Shown here: positions 7,240 through 16,504 of the stretch, in pieces
How positions within the stretch are numbered: the first letter of the stretch is position 1
How the letters are laid out: each line of letters opens with the position of its first letter
Assembly (NCBI RefSeq): GCF_900100705.1
Contig: NZ_FNCH01000019.1
Span: 33,983-97,982, forward strand
Source of the DNA: Pedobacter terrae
GTDB taxonomy: Bacteria; Bacteroidota; Bacteroidia; Sphingobacteriales; Sphingobacteriaceae
Direction of reading: 5' to 3'
Length of the DNA: 64,000 bases
Notes under the pieces: generated by a model
The model's input: only the letters and a program-made list of their open reading frames with translations
What the model was told of the DNA's origin: nothing
Database searches by the model: none
Translations under genes and position numbers: made by a program

Positions 7240-9120
7240 ATGAAAAAGTTATTTTCTATTGCTCTCCTCGTTTGCCTGAGTGGGTATACGGTTTCTGCAC
7301 AGGAACTTTACATGCCCAGGAACATCAAAGCAGCCTATGCAAAAGGTACGCGTGCGATGAATGGGAAACCTGGCCCTAATTATTGGCAAAACCATGGTAA
7401 ATACAACATGGATATTCAGGTAGATGCCGAAGCCAAAGTGGTTAGCGGTAAAGAGGAAATTTTATACAGCAACAACAGTTCCGATACCTTAAAAAATCTG
7501 GCCATCCGCTTTGTAAACAACTTACACAAACCCACCTCACCAAGAAGCGGTGCGGTAAGTGAAGATTTTTTAAGCACAGGCTTAGATATTAAGGCTTTTT
7601 GGATAGATGGCCAAAAATACAAAGTGGACAGCAAAAACTGGGGAACAGTTGGTAATGTAGCGCTGAAAAAGCCCTTATTGCCAAAATCGAAAATGACGGT
7701 CAAAATCGAGTGGGATTACCCCTTATCAAAAGAAAGCGGACGAGAGGGACAGATTGATCCAAACTCATTTTTTGTGGCTTACAGCTACCCCCGTATATCA
7801 GTATACGATGACTATAATGGCTGGGACCGCATTCCACACACGGATAGGGCTGAATTTTATAACGACTTTAACGATTACGAATTCACGATCAAAGCTCCTA
7901 AAAACTATGTAGTATATGCAACCGGAGATTTCCTGAATCCGGATGAAGTATTGCAACCGGAGATTTCTGCACGTTTAAAAAAATCATATAACGGTGATGA
8001 AGTCATCCATATTGCTACCGAACAGGAAATGAAAGATGGGAAGGTAACGCAACAAAAGGACTGGAACACCTGGAAATTCGCGGTAAACCACATTACCGAT
8101 GTAACCTTTGCCTTAAGCAACCACTATGTTTGGGACGGTGCCAGCGTAATTGTAGATAAAAAAACCAATCGCCGTGCCAGTGCCCAGGCTGCTTATAACC
8201 CAACTACAGGAAAGGACTTTATCAATTCGGTTAAATACAATCTTAACGCGTTAGACTGGTTTTCGAACAATTGGCCGGGCATCCCCTATCCTTATGTAAA
8301 AACCATTGCTTTTCAGGGTTTTGCAGATATGGAGTATCCGATGATGGTGAACGATTCGCAATTTGGCGACCCTGTATTTGCACAACTGGTTCAGGACCAC
8401 GAAGTGGCACATACTTATTTCCCATTTTATATGGGCATTAACGAAACCCGTTATGCCTACATGGATGAAGGCTGGGCCACCACATTCGAATATTTAATCG
8501 GCATTGCCGAGCATGGTAAACAGGCTGCTGATGATTTTTACAGGAAATTTAGAGTGAACAACTATATTAATGATAAATCTGCAGAAGAAGACCAACCTGT
8601 AATTTCAATGTCTGATCAGGTTTCTGGCGCAGGTTATGGCAATAATTCTTACGGTAAAGCTTCATTATCTTACCTGGCGCTTAAGGATATGCTGGGCGAT
8701 GATTTATTTAAAAAAGCACTACATACCTATATGAGCAACTGGAATGGCAAGCATCCTATTCCATGGGATTACTTTAACTCTATGAATGCAGGTTCCGGGC
8801 AGAATTTAAACTGGTTTTTCCAAAACTGGTTCTTTACCAATAATTACCTCGATTTAGCCATTAGCAAAGTAACAACTGCAAAAGGAAAATCGACCGTAAC
8901 GGTTAAAAATGTGGGCGGATTTGCCATTCCATTTGATATGATTGTGACCTATACCGATGGAAAAACCGAAACCATCCACAAAAGTCCGGCAGTTTGGAAA
9001 GCCAATCTAAAAGAGTTGAACATCTTGCTGAGTACTGCTAAAAAAGTAAAGTCAGTTACTTTGGATAATGGCATTTATGTAGATGCTACGCCGAAAGACA
9101 ATGTTTGGGAAGCGAAATAG
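7240..9120 (+). CDS. Secreted M1-family metallopeptidase
   Basis: The 626-residue protein starts with a signal peptide (MKKLFSIALLVCLSGYTVSA, cleavage before Gln21). The zinc site is complete: HEVAH at 387-391 and the third ligand Glu410 in YMDEGWAT, spaced as in M1 aminopeptidases. In place of the classical GAMEN exopeptidase motif there is GFADMEYPMM at about 360-369. This variant occurs in bacterial M1 proteins of this length and makes the exact specificity uncertain. The enzyme is probably periplasmic and trims peptides. It is monocistronic, with a long perfect hairpin after the stop. Confidence 0.92.
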   Translation: MKKLFSIALLVCLSGYTVSAQELYMPRNIKAAYAKGTRAMNGKPGPNYWQNHGKYNMDIQVDAEAKVVSGKEEILYSNNSSDTLKNLAIRFVNNLHKPTSPRSGAVSEDFLSTGLDIKAFWIDGQKYKVDSKNWGTVGNVALKKPLLPKSKMTVKIEWDYPLSKESGREGQIDPNSFFVAYSYPRISVYDDYNGWDRIPHTDRAEFYNDFNDYEFTIKAPKNYVVYATGDFLNPDEVLQPEISARLKKSYNGDEVIHIATEQEMKDGKVTQQKDWNTWKFAVNHITDVTFALSNHYVWDGASVIVDKKTNRRASAQAAYNPTTGKDFINSVKYNLNALDWFSNNWPGIPYPYVKTIAFQGFADMEYPMMVNDSQFGDPVFAQLVQDHEVAHTYFPFYMGINETRYAYMDEGWATTFEYLIGIAEHGKQAADDFYRKFRVNNYINDKSAEEDQPVISMSDQVSGAGYGNNSYGKASLSYLALKDMLGDDLFKKALHTYMSNWNGKHPIPWDYFNSMNAGSGQNLNWFFQNWFFTNNYLDLAISKVTTAKGKSTVTVKNVGGFAIPFDMIVTYTDGKTETIHKSPAVWKANLKELNILLSTAKKVKSVTLDNGIYVDATPKDNVWEAK

Positions 9121-9131
9121 TTAACAGCTGG

Positions 9132-9173
9132 CAGTTTTCAGTTGGCAGTTATGAAACTGCCAACTGAAAACTG
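9132..9173. terminator. 19-bp perfect hairpin between convergent genes
   Basis: CAGTTTTCAGTTGGCAGTT and its exact complement flank a 4-base loop (ATGA). The hairpin lies between the stop codons of the M1 peptidase and the OsmC gene. There is no long T run on either side, so termination in both directions is plausible but not certain. The arms are built from CAGTT/CAGTTGG sub-repeats. Confidence 0.55.
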
Positions 9174-9177
9174 TTGA

Positions 9178-9645
9178 TTAATAACTGATAACTGGCTGGT
9201 GTTTAACCGGGAAATTTAATGAATTGGCAATAAAACACATTTTATTGGCTTCATGATGCAGCGTTGCTGCAAGTTCATAATGAGCTTTATCAGCTATTAA
9301 AACCTGCGGATGAAGCGTAACTTCTTTAAATCTTCCGCTTCCATCAGCCAACTCTTCCATTGTACCTACTGCTTCATCTTTATAATCGATGACTACGATT
9401 TCGTTTTTAGAGCATAGATGCAAATACCAGAGCATGTGGCAGCTGGAAATTGATGCCAATAAGAGGTCTTCAGGGTTATATTTAGATTTATCACCTAAAA
9501 AGGTAGAATCTGAGGATCCGGAAATATTGGCTTTGCCTTTTACTGAAATTACATAATCACGATCGTACGAACGGTAATCCATTGTGCCCGAGCCTTTATT
9601 GCCCGTCCAGGTAACTGTGGTAGAATATAAGTGATCTTTCGGCAT
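9178..9645 (-). CDS. OsmC family peroxiredoxin-like protein
   Basis: The 155-residue protein has the OsmC/Ohr fold markers. The first catalytic Cys is in LLLASISSCHMLWYLHLC (about residue 69) and the second in ANKMCFIANSLNFPV near residue 137. Such proteins reduce organic hydroperoxides through the two cysteines in the cytoplasm. The sequence resembles the YhfA/OsmC-like subgroup more than Ohr, so the substrate is open. It has its own gene with no operon partner; the nearest gene upstream on this strand begins beyond a 300-base repeat-bearing gap. Confidence 0.9.
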   Translation of the reverse strand: MPKDHLYSTTVTWTGNKGSGTMDYRSYDRDYVISVKGKANISGSSDSTFLGDKSKYNPEDLLLASISSCHMLWYLHLCSKNEIVVIDYKDEAVGTMEELADGSGRFKEVTLHPQVLIADKAHYELAATLHHEANKMCFIANSLNFPVKHQPVISY

Positions 9646-9784
9646 GATAAAATTGGTTAGATTATATAGCCAATTTAGAAAATAAAATGGAGATTTTCCT
9701 ATTATTCGCCCTACTTTCAGACCTATGAAGTTTCGAAAACCTCATAGGTCTTTATAGGTGATGAATATTAATTTGAAAATCAGG

Positions 9785-9865
9785 GTTGGTGATGCTTCGG
9801 TTCCGAAAGCCCTGCTATCTCTCCAAGTCCTCGCGGCGCTCCGGGCTTTCCGTTCTATCAGGTTT
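9785..9865. repeat. Dispersed intergenic element in the OsmC/dehydrogenase gap
   Basis: The 300-base gap 9646-9951 is non-coding. It contains CCTATGAAGTTTCGAAAACC with a partial inverted copy (ACCTATGAAG...CTCATAGGT, about 9720-9748). A GC-rich block then runs from GCTTCGGTTCCGAAAGCCC to GGGCTTTCCGTTCTATC, with GGGCTTTCGG-type complementarity between its ends. Its composition differs sharply from the AT-rich surroundings, which suggests a dispersed repeat. Confidence 0.5.
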
Positions 9866-9951
9866 AGTTAACAACAGTTTCCTGAGGTGGGGCAATGTCC
9901 TTGCCATTAAAGTTCGGAATACTGTCAACGAACCTTGCTAGGTCATGTTAG

Positions 9952-10878
9952 TTAAAAATTAAGCGCTTTCAATTTATCCGCTAAGACTTCCGAAATTTTA
10001 CGGTACGAATCAAACGTCCAGCCACCAACATGCGGGGTTAAAATCACTTGATTATTATGCTTTAAATCATCGTACCAGGGCTGTTCGCCCAAGGCCGGGA
10101 ATTTTTCCGTTTGCAGCACATCCAATCCAGCACCCAAAATTTTTCCGTTTTTAATTGCATTCAGCACTGCGGTGGTATTTACAATCTCTCCTCTGGCTGT
10201 ATTGATAAAGAAAATCGGCTTTTTAAAATGAAAGAAATATTCGTCATCAACCATTTGTCTGGTTTCTGCTGTCAAAGGAATATGCAAACTCACTATATCG
10301 CTGTATTTTACAATTTCTTCCATACTCACCTCACGGGCAAAAGCATTAGAAAAGCCTGTTTTATACTTATCATAAGCCATTACATCAACCTCAAAACCAG
10401 CCAGCTTTCTGGCAAAACTTTGTCCCATAAAACCATAACCGATAATGCCAACCTTTTTCCCTTTCAATTCGTAACCGCGGTTTCCTTCCCGGTCCCAAAC
10501 ACCATTTCTAATTTCGGTATCGGCCCTGCGGAAGTTGTTCATTAACGATAAAAGCAAACCTATGGCATGTTCGCCAACAGCATCGCAGTTGCCTTCGGGT
10601 GCATTAATCAGTTCAATATTTCTTTCAAAGGCAATTTTATCATCAATATTATCCAAACCAGCCCCCGCCCGGGCCACAAATTTTAAATTTGTAGCAGCAG
10701 CAAAAATCTCGGCATCAATTCGAAATTTGGTACGTACGGCAATCCCCGTATAATCCTTTATTTTATCTAATGTTTGTTGGCGGGTAATCTGTGGTTCATC
10801 ATCAACCTGGTAGCCCATGGCAACGGCCTGCTCTTTAAATGCAGGGTGCAGATCATCAACAATTAATATTTTTTTCAT
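9952..10878 (-). CDS. D-2-hydroxyacid dehydrogenase (phosphoglycerate dehydrogenase-like)
   Basis: From ATG 10878 (MKKILIVDDLHPAF) the protein is 308 residues, the usual length for the short D-isomer-specific dehydrogenases without an ACT domain. It shows the NAD-binding GYGFMGQSFARKLAGF loop, the catalytic Arg in INTARGEIVNT, a Glu in the GLDVLQTEKFP region and the catalytic His in LTPHVGGWT. These enzymes interconvert 2-keto and D-2-hydroxy acids with NAD(H). The substrate could be 3-phosphoglycerate (SerA-like) or another acid. An upstream in-frame ATG 13 codons earlier gives an atypical N terminus. Confidence 0.88.
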   Translation of the reverse strand: MKKILIVDDLHPAFKEQAVAMGYQVDDEPQITRQQTLDKIKDYTGIAVRTKFRIDAEIFAAATNLKFVARAGAGLDNIDDKIAFERNIELINAPEGNCDAVGEHAIGLLLSLMNNFRRADTEIRNGVWDREGNRGYELKGKKVGIIGYGFMGQSFARKLAGFEVDVMAYDKYKTGFSNAFAREVSMEEIVKYSDIVSLHIPLTAETRQMVDDEYFFHFKKPIFFINTARGEIVNTTAVLNAIKNGKILGAGLDVLQTEKFPALGEQPWYDDLKHNNQVILTPHVGGWTFDSYRKISEVLADKLKALNF

Positions 10879-11148
10879 CTGTTCATTTATGCTCAATGTG
10901 ATAAACAAAAGTAACATTTTGTAAATCGTTCAATTGTAATATTCGTTTATAGTTTTTATAAAACCAATAACCGCGAACGCTTAATTGAAAACGGCCACTA
11001 AGAAGCTTATCGCTAACTTTAAGGCGAATACTACCCCACAAAAATATTACTATAAAATACCTGTAATAAAATAGTTACGGCCCGTTTATTAAACTTAGTT
11101 GCCGTTACTTTGTCTCCCTTTATAAAAACACACGAAATTTTATTTTTA

Positions 11149-13635
11149 ATGAGACTTTTACAATCAAGAACTATACAGATTACCCTTTTACTTTTAAGCT
11201 TATCATTTAACCTTTTCGCACAAACAGGCGGAAAGGCAAAAATTACCGGAGTACTTAAAGATGCAAAAACACAAGAAACCATTCCGTTTGCTACAGCAGT
11301 TTTAATAGATAAAGCGACGGCCAAAAACGCAAAAATAGCGCAAACCGATGTAAACGGTGCTTTTGTGATGACCGATATCCCTACAGGAACCTTTACTTTT
11401 AAAATTAGTTTTGTGGGTTACCAGACCATGGTGAGGGATAATGTAACGATAACAGCGAGCACAGGTACCTTAAATTTTGGCGACATTAAAATGAATACGG
11501 CGAAAGGTAATGTATTAAGCGAAATTACCATAACCGGGCAAAAACAGGGCATGCAAATGGGAATCGATAAAAAGATTTTCGCTGTAGATCAGAGCGTAAT
11601 CAGCGAGGGCGGTTCTGCTGGCGATTTATTACAAAATGTTCCTTCTGTTTCTACCGATATGGATGGCAATGTGAGTTTACGTGGCTCTTCAGGTGTTAAA
11701 GTATTAATTGATGGAAAGCCATCTTTAATCGCTGGCGGCAATGTAGCACAAATCCTGCAATCTATCCCGGCCAGCTCTATTGAGAGTGTTGAAGTAATCA
11801 CCAACCCATCAGCGAAATACGATGCCGAAGGCCAATCAGGTATTATTAATATTGTACTTAAGAAAAATACAAAACTTGGTTTTAACGGTTCAGTTGCTTT
11901 AACGGCAGGTAACCGCGATAACTATAATGCCAATACCAACTTAAGTTTTCAGAACAGCAAAGTGAATATTTATGGAAACTATGGCTATCGTTATGGCAAT
12001 CGAGTTGGCGGTGGCTTTCAAGACATTACCTATAAATCAGATTCATTAAGAACAAGGTTTGCGAGCCAAAATACAGTTTCCAGCTCATTGGACAAAGGAC
12101 ACAATGCCAAAGCAGGCATAGATTATTATTTAGCACCAAAAAGTGTGATCAGCTTATCGGGTGGTTTTAACTCAAGAGAAAATGAACGCAATGAGCAGCT
12201 CGACATCAGGCAATTAGATAAAAACCAATTGCCGGTTCTGTTCAGCAACAGAACAAATAACACCGATGGTTTTGGATCAAGTTATGATGCAAATTTAGAT
12301 TACGTACAGAAGTTTAAGAAACCGAAAGAAGAACTAACCTTTAATTTTGGTTATTCTTATGGTACCAACAATAATGATCAGTATTACAGTACCAATACTA
12401 CTAACCGTAACGGCGTACCCCTTGATGAAACTTTGAGTTTACAGCGTGTATTTAATACCGGTAACAACACCAACTATAATATCCAAACGGATTATGCCTT
12501 GCCTGTGGGTAAAGCGGGTAAAATTGAAGTGGGTTACCGTAGCCAGATCCGCTTAGGAGAAAATGATCAATATGCAGATTCTATCCTGACCAATAGCAGT
12601 ATCTATATCAGTAATAATAAATTAATCAATGGTTTTGATAGTAAAGACCAGGTGCATGCCCTATATTTCAATTACCAGAACCAGATTAAAGATTTTGGTT
12701 ATCAAATAGGTTTACGGGGAGAAGATGCTCGTTTAGACACGCATTTAGAAGGCTACACGAATAATGTATTAACCACTGCCGAGGGAAATATCCACTACAA
12801 AAGGATATACCCAAGCGTATTCTTAACGCAGAAACTGAAAGGCGATAACCAGCTTCAACTAAGTTATACCCGTCGTGTAAACCGTCCACGTCCATGGGAT
12901 ACTAATCCATTTTTAGATGTTTCCGATCCATTAAACTATAGAGGTGGTAACCCGAATTTATTACCGGAAGATGTACACTCATTCGAACTGGGTTATAGCA
13001 AATACTGGAAAAAAGTAACCTTAACCTCAAGCTTGTATTTCCGTCAAACCAATGATGTGATTCAGCGCGTAAGAAGTACACCGGTTAATGGAATTATTAC
13101 CTCAACCCCTCAAAATTTAACCAACCAGATTAATAGTGGTTTAGAATTAATTGGCCGTTTCGACCTGATTAAAGCTTTAAATTTCACCACAAACGTAAAC
13201 CTGTACCAGGCAAAATTTGCTGGCGATGCACGGTTTGACATCCCATCAAGCAGTGGCTTTAGCTGGAACGCCAACCTGACCGGAAATTTAACTGTAGTTA
13301 AAAATTTATCGTTACAGGTGCGCGGCGATTACAGGGCTCCAGAAGTGATGGCACAGGGAAAACGCAATGCCATGTATGGAATTGATGGTGGGGCCAAATA
13401 CGATTTCCCGAACAAAAAAGCGTCGTTAAGTTTCAATGTTAGAGATGTATTTAATACCAGAAGATGGAGCATGACCACTGAAGACAGAGCCACCATTGTT
13501 GATTTTGAACGCCAGTTTCAGGGAACGATGGGAAATTTAACTTTCTCTTACCGCTTTGGAAAAACTACCTTTACCGGCACGAATAAAAAGAAAAAAGAAG
13601 AGCAGGACAACCGCCCTGATGAAGGATCATTTTAA
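11149..13635 (+). CDS. TonB-dependent receptor-like outer membrane protein with carboxypeptidase-regulatory domain
   Basis: From ATG 11149 the product is 828 residues. It has a signal peptide (MRLLQSRTIQITLLLLSLSFNLFA), a carboxypeptidase-regulatory-like domain at about 30-115 (ITGVLKDAKTQETIPFATAVL) and a plug domain at about 130-235 (LLQNVPSVSTDMDGNVSLRG). The rest is a large beta-barrel of the outer-membrane beta-barrel family 3 type. It has no SusD partner nearby. Members sit in the outer membrane and may import ligands with TonB; the ligand is unknown. The C-terminal tail after the last strand is rich in Lys/Glu. A TTG 39 bases upstream is an alternative but weaker start. Confidence 0.88.
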   Translation: MRLLQSRTIQITLLLLSLSFNLFAQTGGKAKITGVLKDAKTQETIPFATAVLIDKATAKNAKIAQTDVNGAFVMTDIPTGTFTFKISFVGYQTMVRDNVTITASTGTLNFGDIKMNTAKGNVLSEITITGQKQGMQMGIDKKIFAVDQSVISEGGSAGDLLQNVPSVSTDMDGNVSLRGSSGVKVLIDGKPSLIAGGNVAQILQSIPASSIESVEVITNPSAKYDAEGQSGIINIVLKKNTKLGFNGSVALTAGNRDNYNANTNLSFQNSKVNIYGNYGYRYGNRVGGGFQDITYKSDSLRTRFASQNTVSSSLDKGHNAKAGIDYYLAPKSVISLSGGFNSRENERNEQLDIRQLDKNQLPVLFSNRTNNTDGFGSSYDANLDYVQKFKKPKEELTFNFGYSYGTNNNDQYYSTNTTNRNGVPLDETLSLQRVFNTGNNTNYNIQTDYALPVGKAGKIEVGYRSQIRLGENDQYADSILTNSSIYISNNKLINGFDSKDQVHALYFNYQNQIKDFGYQIGLRGEDARLDTHLEGYTNNVLTTAEGNIHYKRIYPSVFLTQKLKGDNQLQLSYTRRVNRPRPWDTNPFLDVSDPLNYRGGNPNLLPEDVHSFELGYSKYWKKVTLTSSLYFRQTNDVIQRVRSTPVNGIITSTPQNLTNQINSGLELIGRFDLIKALNFTTNVNLYQAKFAGDARFDIPSSSGFSWNANLTGNLTVVKNLSLQVRGDYRAPEVMAQGKRNAMYGIDGGAKYDFPNKKASLSFNVRDVFNTRRWSMTTEDRATIVDFERQFQGTMGNLTFSYRFGKTTFTGTNKKKKEEQDNRPDEGSF

Positions 13636-13649
13636 TAACCAAGGTAACC

Positions 13650-13702
13650 CGTCATTTCGACCTCAGTGGAGAAATCTTTTAACATAGTTAAAGATTTCTC
13701 CA
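13650..13702. repeat. CGTCATTTCGAC-type intergenic element ending in a terminator-like hairpin
   Basis: CGTCATTTCGACCTCAG leads into a stem in which TGGAGAAATCTTT pairs with AAAGATTTCTCCA, followed by TTTT. It lies just after the TonB-receptor stop and could serve as its terminator. The CGTCAT head is shared with elements at 16340, 32924, 53279 and 57002. Confidence 0.6.
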
Positions 13703-13814
13703 TTTTATAATGCTCCAGCCGACACCTGATTCTGGTATAGCTTTTTATACATCAGTCAATTGAAGAAATCTTCATTTGGCACTATAAAATAAGATGATTG
13801 CTTATCTTGCGATC

Positions 13815-14369
13815 ATGGAAGAAACTAACCCCTGGAGAACGCTGGAGAGCGAAGTAAAATACGATAACAACTGGATCCGTTTAACCGAACAACAGGTGAT
13901 TAACCCATCTGGCGGGCAAGGAATTTACGGAACCGTTCATTTTAAGAACCTGGCCATAGGCATTCTTCCATTAGATGAAAACTACAATACCTGGCTGGTT
14001 GGTCAATACCGATATGCGTTAAATGCCTATAGCTGGGAAATTCCCGAAGGCGGAGGGCCACTCCATGAAGAACCATCAGAAAGTGCAAGAAGAGAATTAC
14101 TGGAAGAAACGGGGATGAGTGCCCGAAATTGGAAAGAGATCCAAAGGATGCATCTTTCTAACTCTGTAAGCGACGAATTAAGCATCATCTATATCGCCAC
14201 CGATCTTATTCAAGGTATTGCCATGCCTGAAGAGACAGAACAGCTCGTTGTAAAAAAATTGCCCTTCAGCGAGGTTTACCAAATGGTGTTAGATGGGAAA
14301 ATTACAGACTCGATGAGTGTAGCTGCAATTTTAAAAGCGAAGCTTATGCTGATAAATGGGGAATTGTAA
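13815..14369 (+). CDS. NUDIX hydrolase (ADP-ribose pyrophosphatase-like)
   Basis: The 184-residue protein from ATG 13815 (MEETNPWRTLES) has a complete Nudix box: G-x5-E-x7-REL-x-EE-x-GM within the GGPLHEEPSESARRELLEETGM region. The preceding YSWEIPEGG is typical of the ADP-ribose pyrophosphatase branch. It probably hydrolyses an NDP-sugar or ADP-ribose in the cytoplasm with Mg2+. An ATG 7 codons upstream is possible; the chosen start matches family N termini better. The palindrome array begins 16 bases after the stop. Confidence 0.9.
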   Translation: MEETNPWRTLESEVKYDNNWIRLTEQQVINPSGGQGIYGTVHFKNLAIGILPLDENYNTWLVGQYRYALNAYSWEIPEGGGPLHEEPSESARRELLEETGMSARNWKEIQRMHLSNSVSDELSIIYIATDLIQGIAMPEETEQLVVKKLPFSEVYQMVLDGKITDSMSVAAILKAKLMLINGEL

Positions 14370-14385
14370 TGACCATAACCACCAA

Positions 14386-14998
14386 ATGTTCCTAACGGAA
14401 CATAAAAAATATTACATATTTTTCTACCCAGCATATGTCCCGATGGGACATTTTTCAGATAGAATACACTTGATAAAATTATTATTCCCTCCAAACATCT
14501 CAGCAATTTCTTATACCGATCCGGAGGAAAAATTCTTTGTACAAAAATAATACGGTTAGCATTTTGTTCCGCAGGAACATTTTGTGTTAACAAAGGCCTA
14601 GGATTTGGTAAAAGCAGAAAATTTATAATTTAATTCAAAATTAAAAAAAGCATTTCAATACCTTTTAACAGACCTAATTTTTTAAAGTTCGAAGACATAA
14701 CAGGATTGCGGATACACCTCAGCAATTTCTTATGCTGTTCCGTAGGAACAAATCCTTGGTAGAAAAAATAATACAATCAGGATTTTCGTTCCGTAGGAAC
14801 GTTTCGTGTAAATAAAAAGGCTTTGGATTTAATAAAATCAGAAAATAATTTTTAATTTAATCAAAGATTACCGTACATCACATTTTTAAAGGCCTTGTTT
14901 AAATCGCTGACGTAATCCCAAAAAAAATTAAATCATCCTAAAATTTAAAGTTCATAAGAACAAATTCTAGCTAGGAATTTTAGTTCCAGAAGAAAATT
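14386..14998. repeat. Array of GTTCC/GGAAC palindromes upstream of the IS200-like transposase
   Basis: Five palindromes with 3-4 base centres lie at 14386-14403 (ATGTTCC/GGAACAT), 14435-14451 (ATGTCCC/GGGACAT), 14565-14579 (TGTTCC/GGAACA), 14736-14750 (TGTTCC/GGAACA) and 14787-14801 (CGTTCC/GGAACG). Decayed versions occur at 14950-14961 and about 14983-14993. A unit starting CTCAGCAATTTCTTA recurs at 14499 and 14718, a 219-base period in which whole palindrome-spacer-palindrome blocks are recognisable. The 650-base gap has no gene. The arrangement resembles REP/BIME arrays that RAYT transposases act on. Confidence 0.8.
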
Positions 14999-15022
14999 GA
15001 TATTGATTTAATTTATAATACC

Positions 15023-15484
15023 ATGCCAAATACATACACCCAATTGCATATTCAATTTGTGTTTGCAGTTAAATTCAGGGCTGCATTAATCAAAGCAGAT
15101 TGGAAAGAAAGGCTCCTGAAGTATATTACCGGAATATTTCAGGCGAATAACCATAAAATGATCCAGATTAATTGTATGCCCGATCATATACACATTTTTA
15201 TCGGCATGCGTCCGCACCAATCTATTTCTAGCTTGATCCAAAATGTAAAAACTGAAAGTTCTAAGTGGATAAACGGCCAGGGATTCTGCTCAGGAAAATT
15301 TGCCTGGCAAGAAGGCTATGGTGCATTTTCCTATTCAAAAAGCCATATCCAACAGGTTATTCAATATATCCAAAACCAGGAACAACACCATAAAAAGAAG
15401 ACCTTTTTAGAGGAATACAGCAACTTCTTAAAAATGTTTGAGATCGAATATGAAGAAAAATACATCTTCAAAGAACCAGAATAA
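15023..15484 (+). mobile_element. IS200/IS605-like Y1 transposase, probably REP-associated (RAYT type)
   Basis: The 153-residue protein has the HUH motif in MPDHIHIFIGM (His-Ile-His) and the likely nucleophilic Tyr in VIQYIQNQEQHHKK. This is the two-part active site of Y1 single-strand transposases. Its length is normal for TnpA of IS200/IS605. No TnpB or accessory gene is present. Palindromes crowd the 600 bases upstream rather than a single pair of element ends, which favours a domesticated RAYT over an intact insertion sequence. A lysophospholipid acyltransferase follows 35 bases downstream. The frame looks intact, so activity is possible. Confidence 0.88.
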
Positions 15485-15519
15485 TTTATTATTATCTTTG
15501 CCACGTATTAATCAACCAG

Positions 15520-16278
15520 ATGAGCAAGCTTTTCGGATATATTTTAAGTCCTATATTTTATTTTTTATTTGGATTAACCCTTTGCATCTTCCACCCGATA
15601 CAATGGCTTTGTTTTAAGCTTTTTGGCTATAAGGCACATAAGGTTTCAGTAGATCTCCTTAATTTTTTTCTTACCTATTGCCAGATTTTCCTTTTTAATT
15701 CAATTCGTTTTAAAAACGAATACGAACTGCCGACAGACAGGCCTATTATTTTTGCAGCAAACCACCAAAGCATGTACGATATTCCCTCGTTAATTTGGTT
15801 CCTAAGAAAATACAGCGCAAAATTTATTTCTAAAATCGAGCTGACCAAAGGCATTCCATCAATATCTATTAACCTGCGTTTGGGTGGTGGAGCAAACATC
15901 AACCGGAAAGATAACAAGCAGGCCATTTCTGAAATTATCAAACTTGGCCGCAGAATGAAAGAACATAATTGGAGCACCGTTATTTTCCCGGAAGGAACCC
16001 GGGCAAAAGACGGACAATTGAAAACATTCCAATTTGGCGGTATTGCTACCCTATTAAAAGTAGTGCCTAATGCTTTAATCGTTCCGGTGGCCATAGAAAA
16101 CTCATGGAAAATTGTCCGCTTTGGCATGTTCCCTTTAACCACAGGTCATGCTTTAAAATGGACCGTTTTAAAGCCGATAGAACCGGGCGTAAAATCAGCA
16201 AACGATATTACTTTGGAAGTCGAAAACGAAATCAGGAAAGTTCTGGGCCAGCCGATGGCACAGCCAGCTACGTTATAA
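15520..16278 (+). CDS. Lysophospholipid acyltransferase (1-acyl-sn-glycerol-3-phosphate acyltransferase, PlsC-like)
   Basis: The 252-residue membrane protein has a hydrophobic N-terminal helix (about 6-30). It carries the acyltransferase motifs in order: N-HQSMYD with catalytic His82 and Asp87 (HX4D), and FPEGTR at 156-161, which binds the phosphate. These enzymes acylate lysophosphatidic acid with acyl-CoA or acyl-ACP on the inner side of the membrane. The ATG at 15520 begins MSKLFGYILSPIF and matches family N termini. There is no clear operon partner; a repeat element follows the gene. Confidence 0.92.
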   Translation: MSKLFGYILSPIFYFLFGLTLCIFHPIQWLCFKLFGYKAHKVSVDLLNFFLTYCQIFLFNSIRFKNEYELPTDRPIIFAANHQSMYDIPSLIWFLRKYSAKFISKIELTKGIPSISINLRLGGGANINRKDNKQAISEIIKLGRRMKEHNWSTVIFPEGTRAKDGQLKTFQFGGIATLLKVVPNALIVPVAIENSWKIVRFGMFPLTTGHALKWTVLKPIEPGVKSANDITLEVENEIRKVLGQPMAQPATL

Positions 16279-16339
16279 TTTTATTAATCTCATTAAGGAT
16301 TCTTCGATTCCGACAGCATAGACAGGTTTCCATAGAATG

Positions 16340-16424
16340 ATCGTCATCTCTGTAGTGCAGCGAAATGGAAATATCTACCTAAACAGATTTCTCGACTGCG
16401 TTGCACTCCGCTCGAAATGACGAT
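16340..16424. repeat. Intergenic element bounded by ATCGTCAT / ATGACGAT
   Basis: Perfect 8-bp terminal inverted repeats bound an 85-base block. Inside it are GTAGTGCAGCG and CGTTGCACTCCGC-type complementary stretches and AGATTTCTCGACTGCG. It lies between convergent genes and belongs to the CGTCAT...ATGACG family of this window. The tail of the gap (16450-16500) holds a GAATCTGTGGCAAC fragment of another dispersed motif. Confidence 0.65.
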
Positions 16425-16504
16425 TTTTTGGTTAGGTGCTCGGTATTTCTGTGAATCTGTGGCAACAAAATGGTTAAACCGGTTAAGCGCTAACGCCAAT
16501 CGCT

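Noticed and set aside
14386..14998. Possible CRISPR array
   Set aside because: The repeats are short palindromes with irregular spacing and similar, not unique, spacers, and no cas genes are near; a REP-type array fits better.
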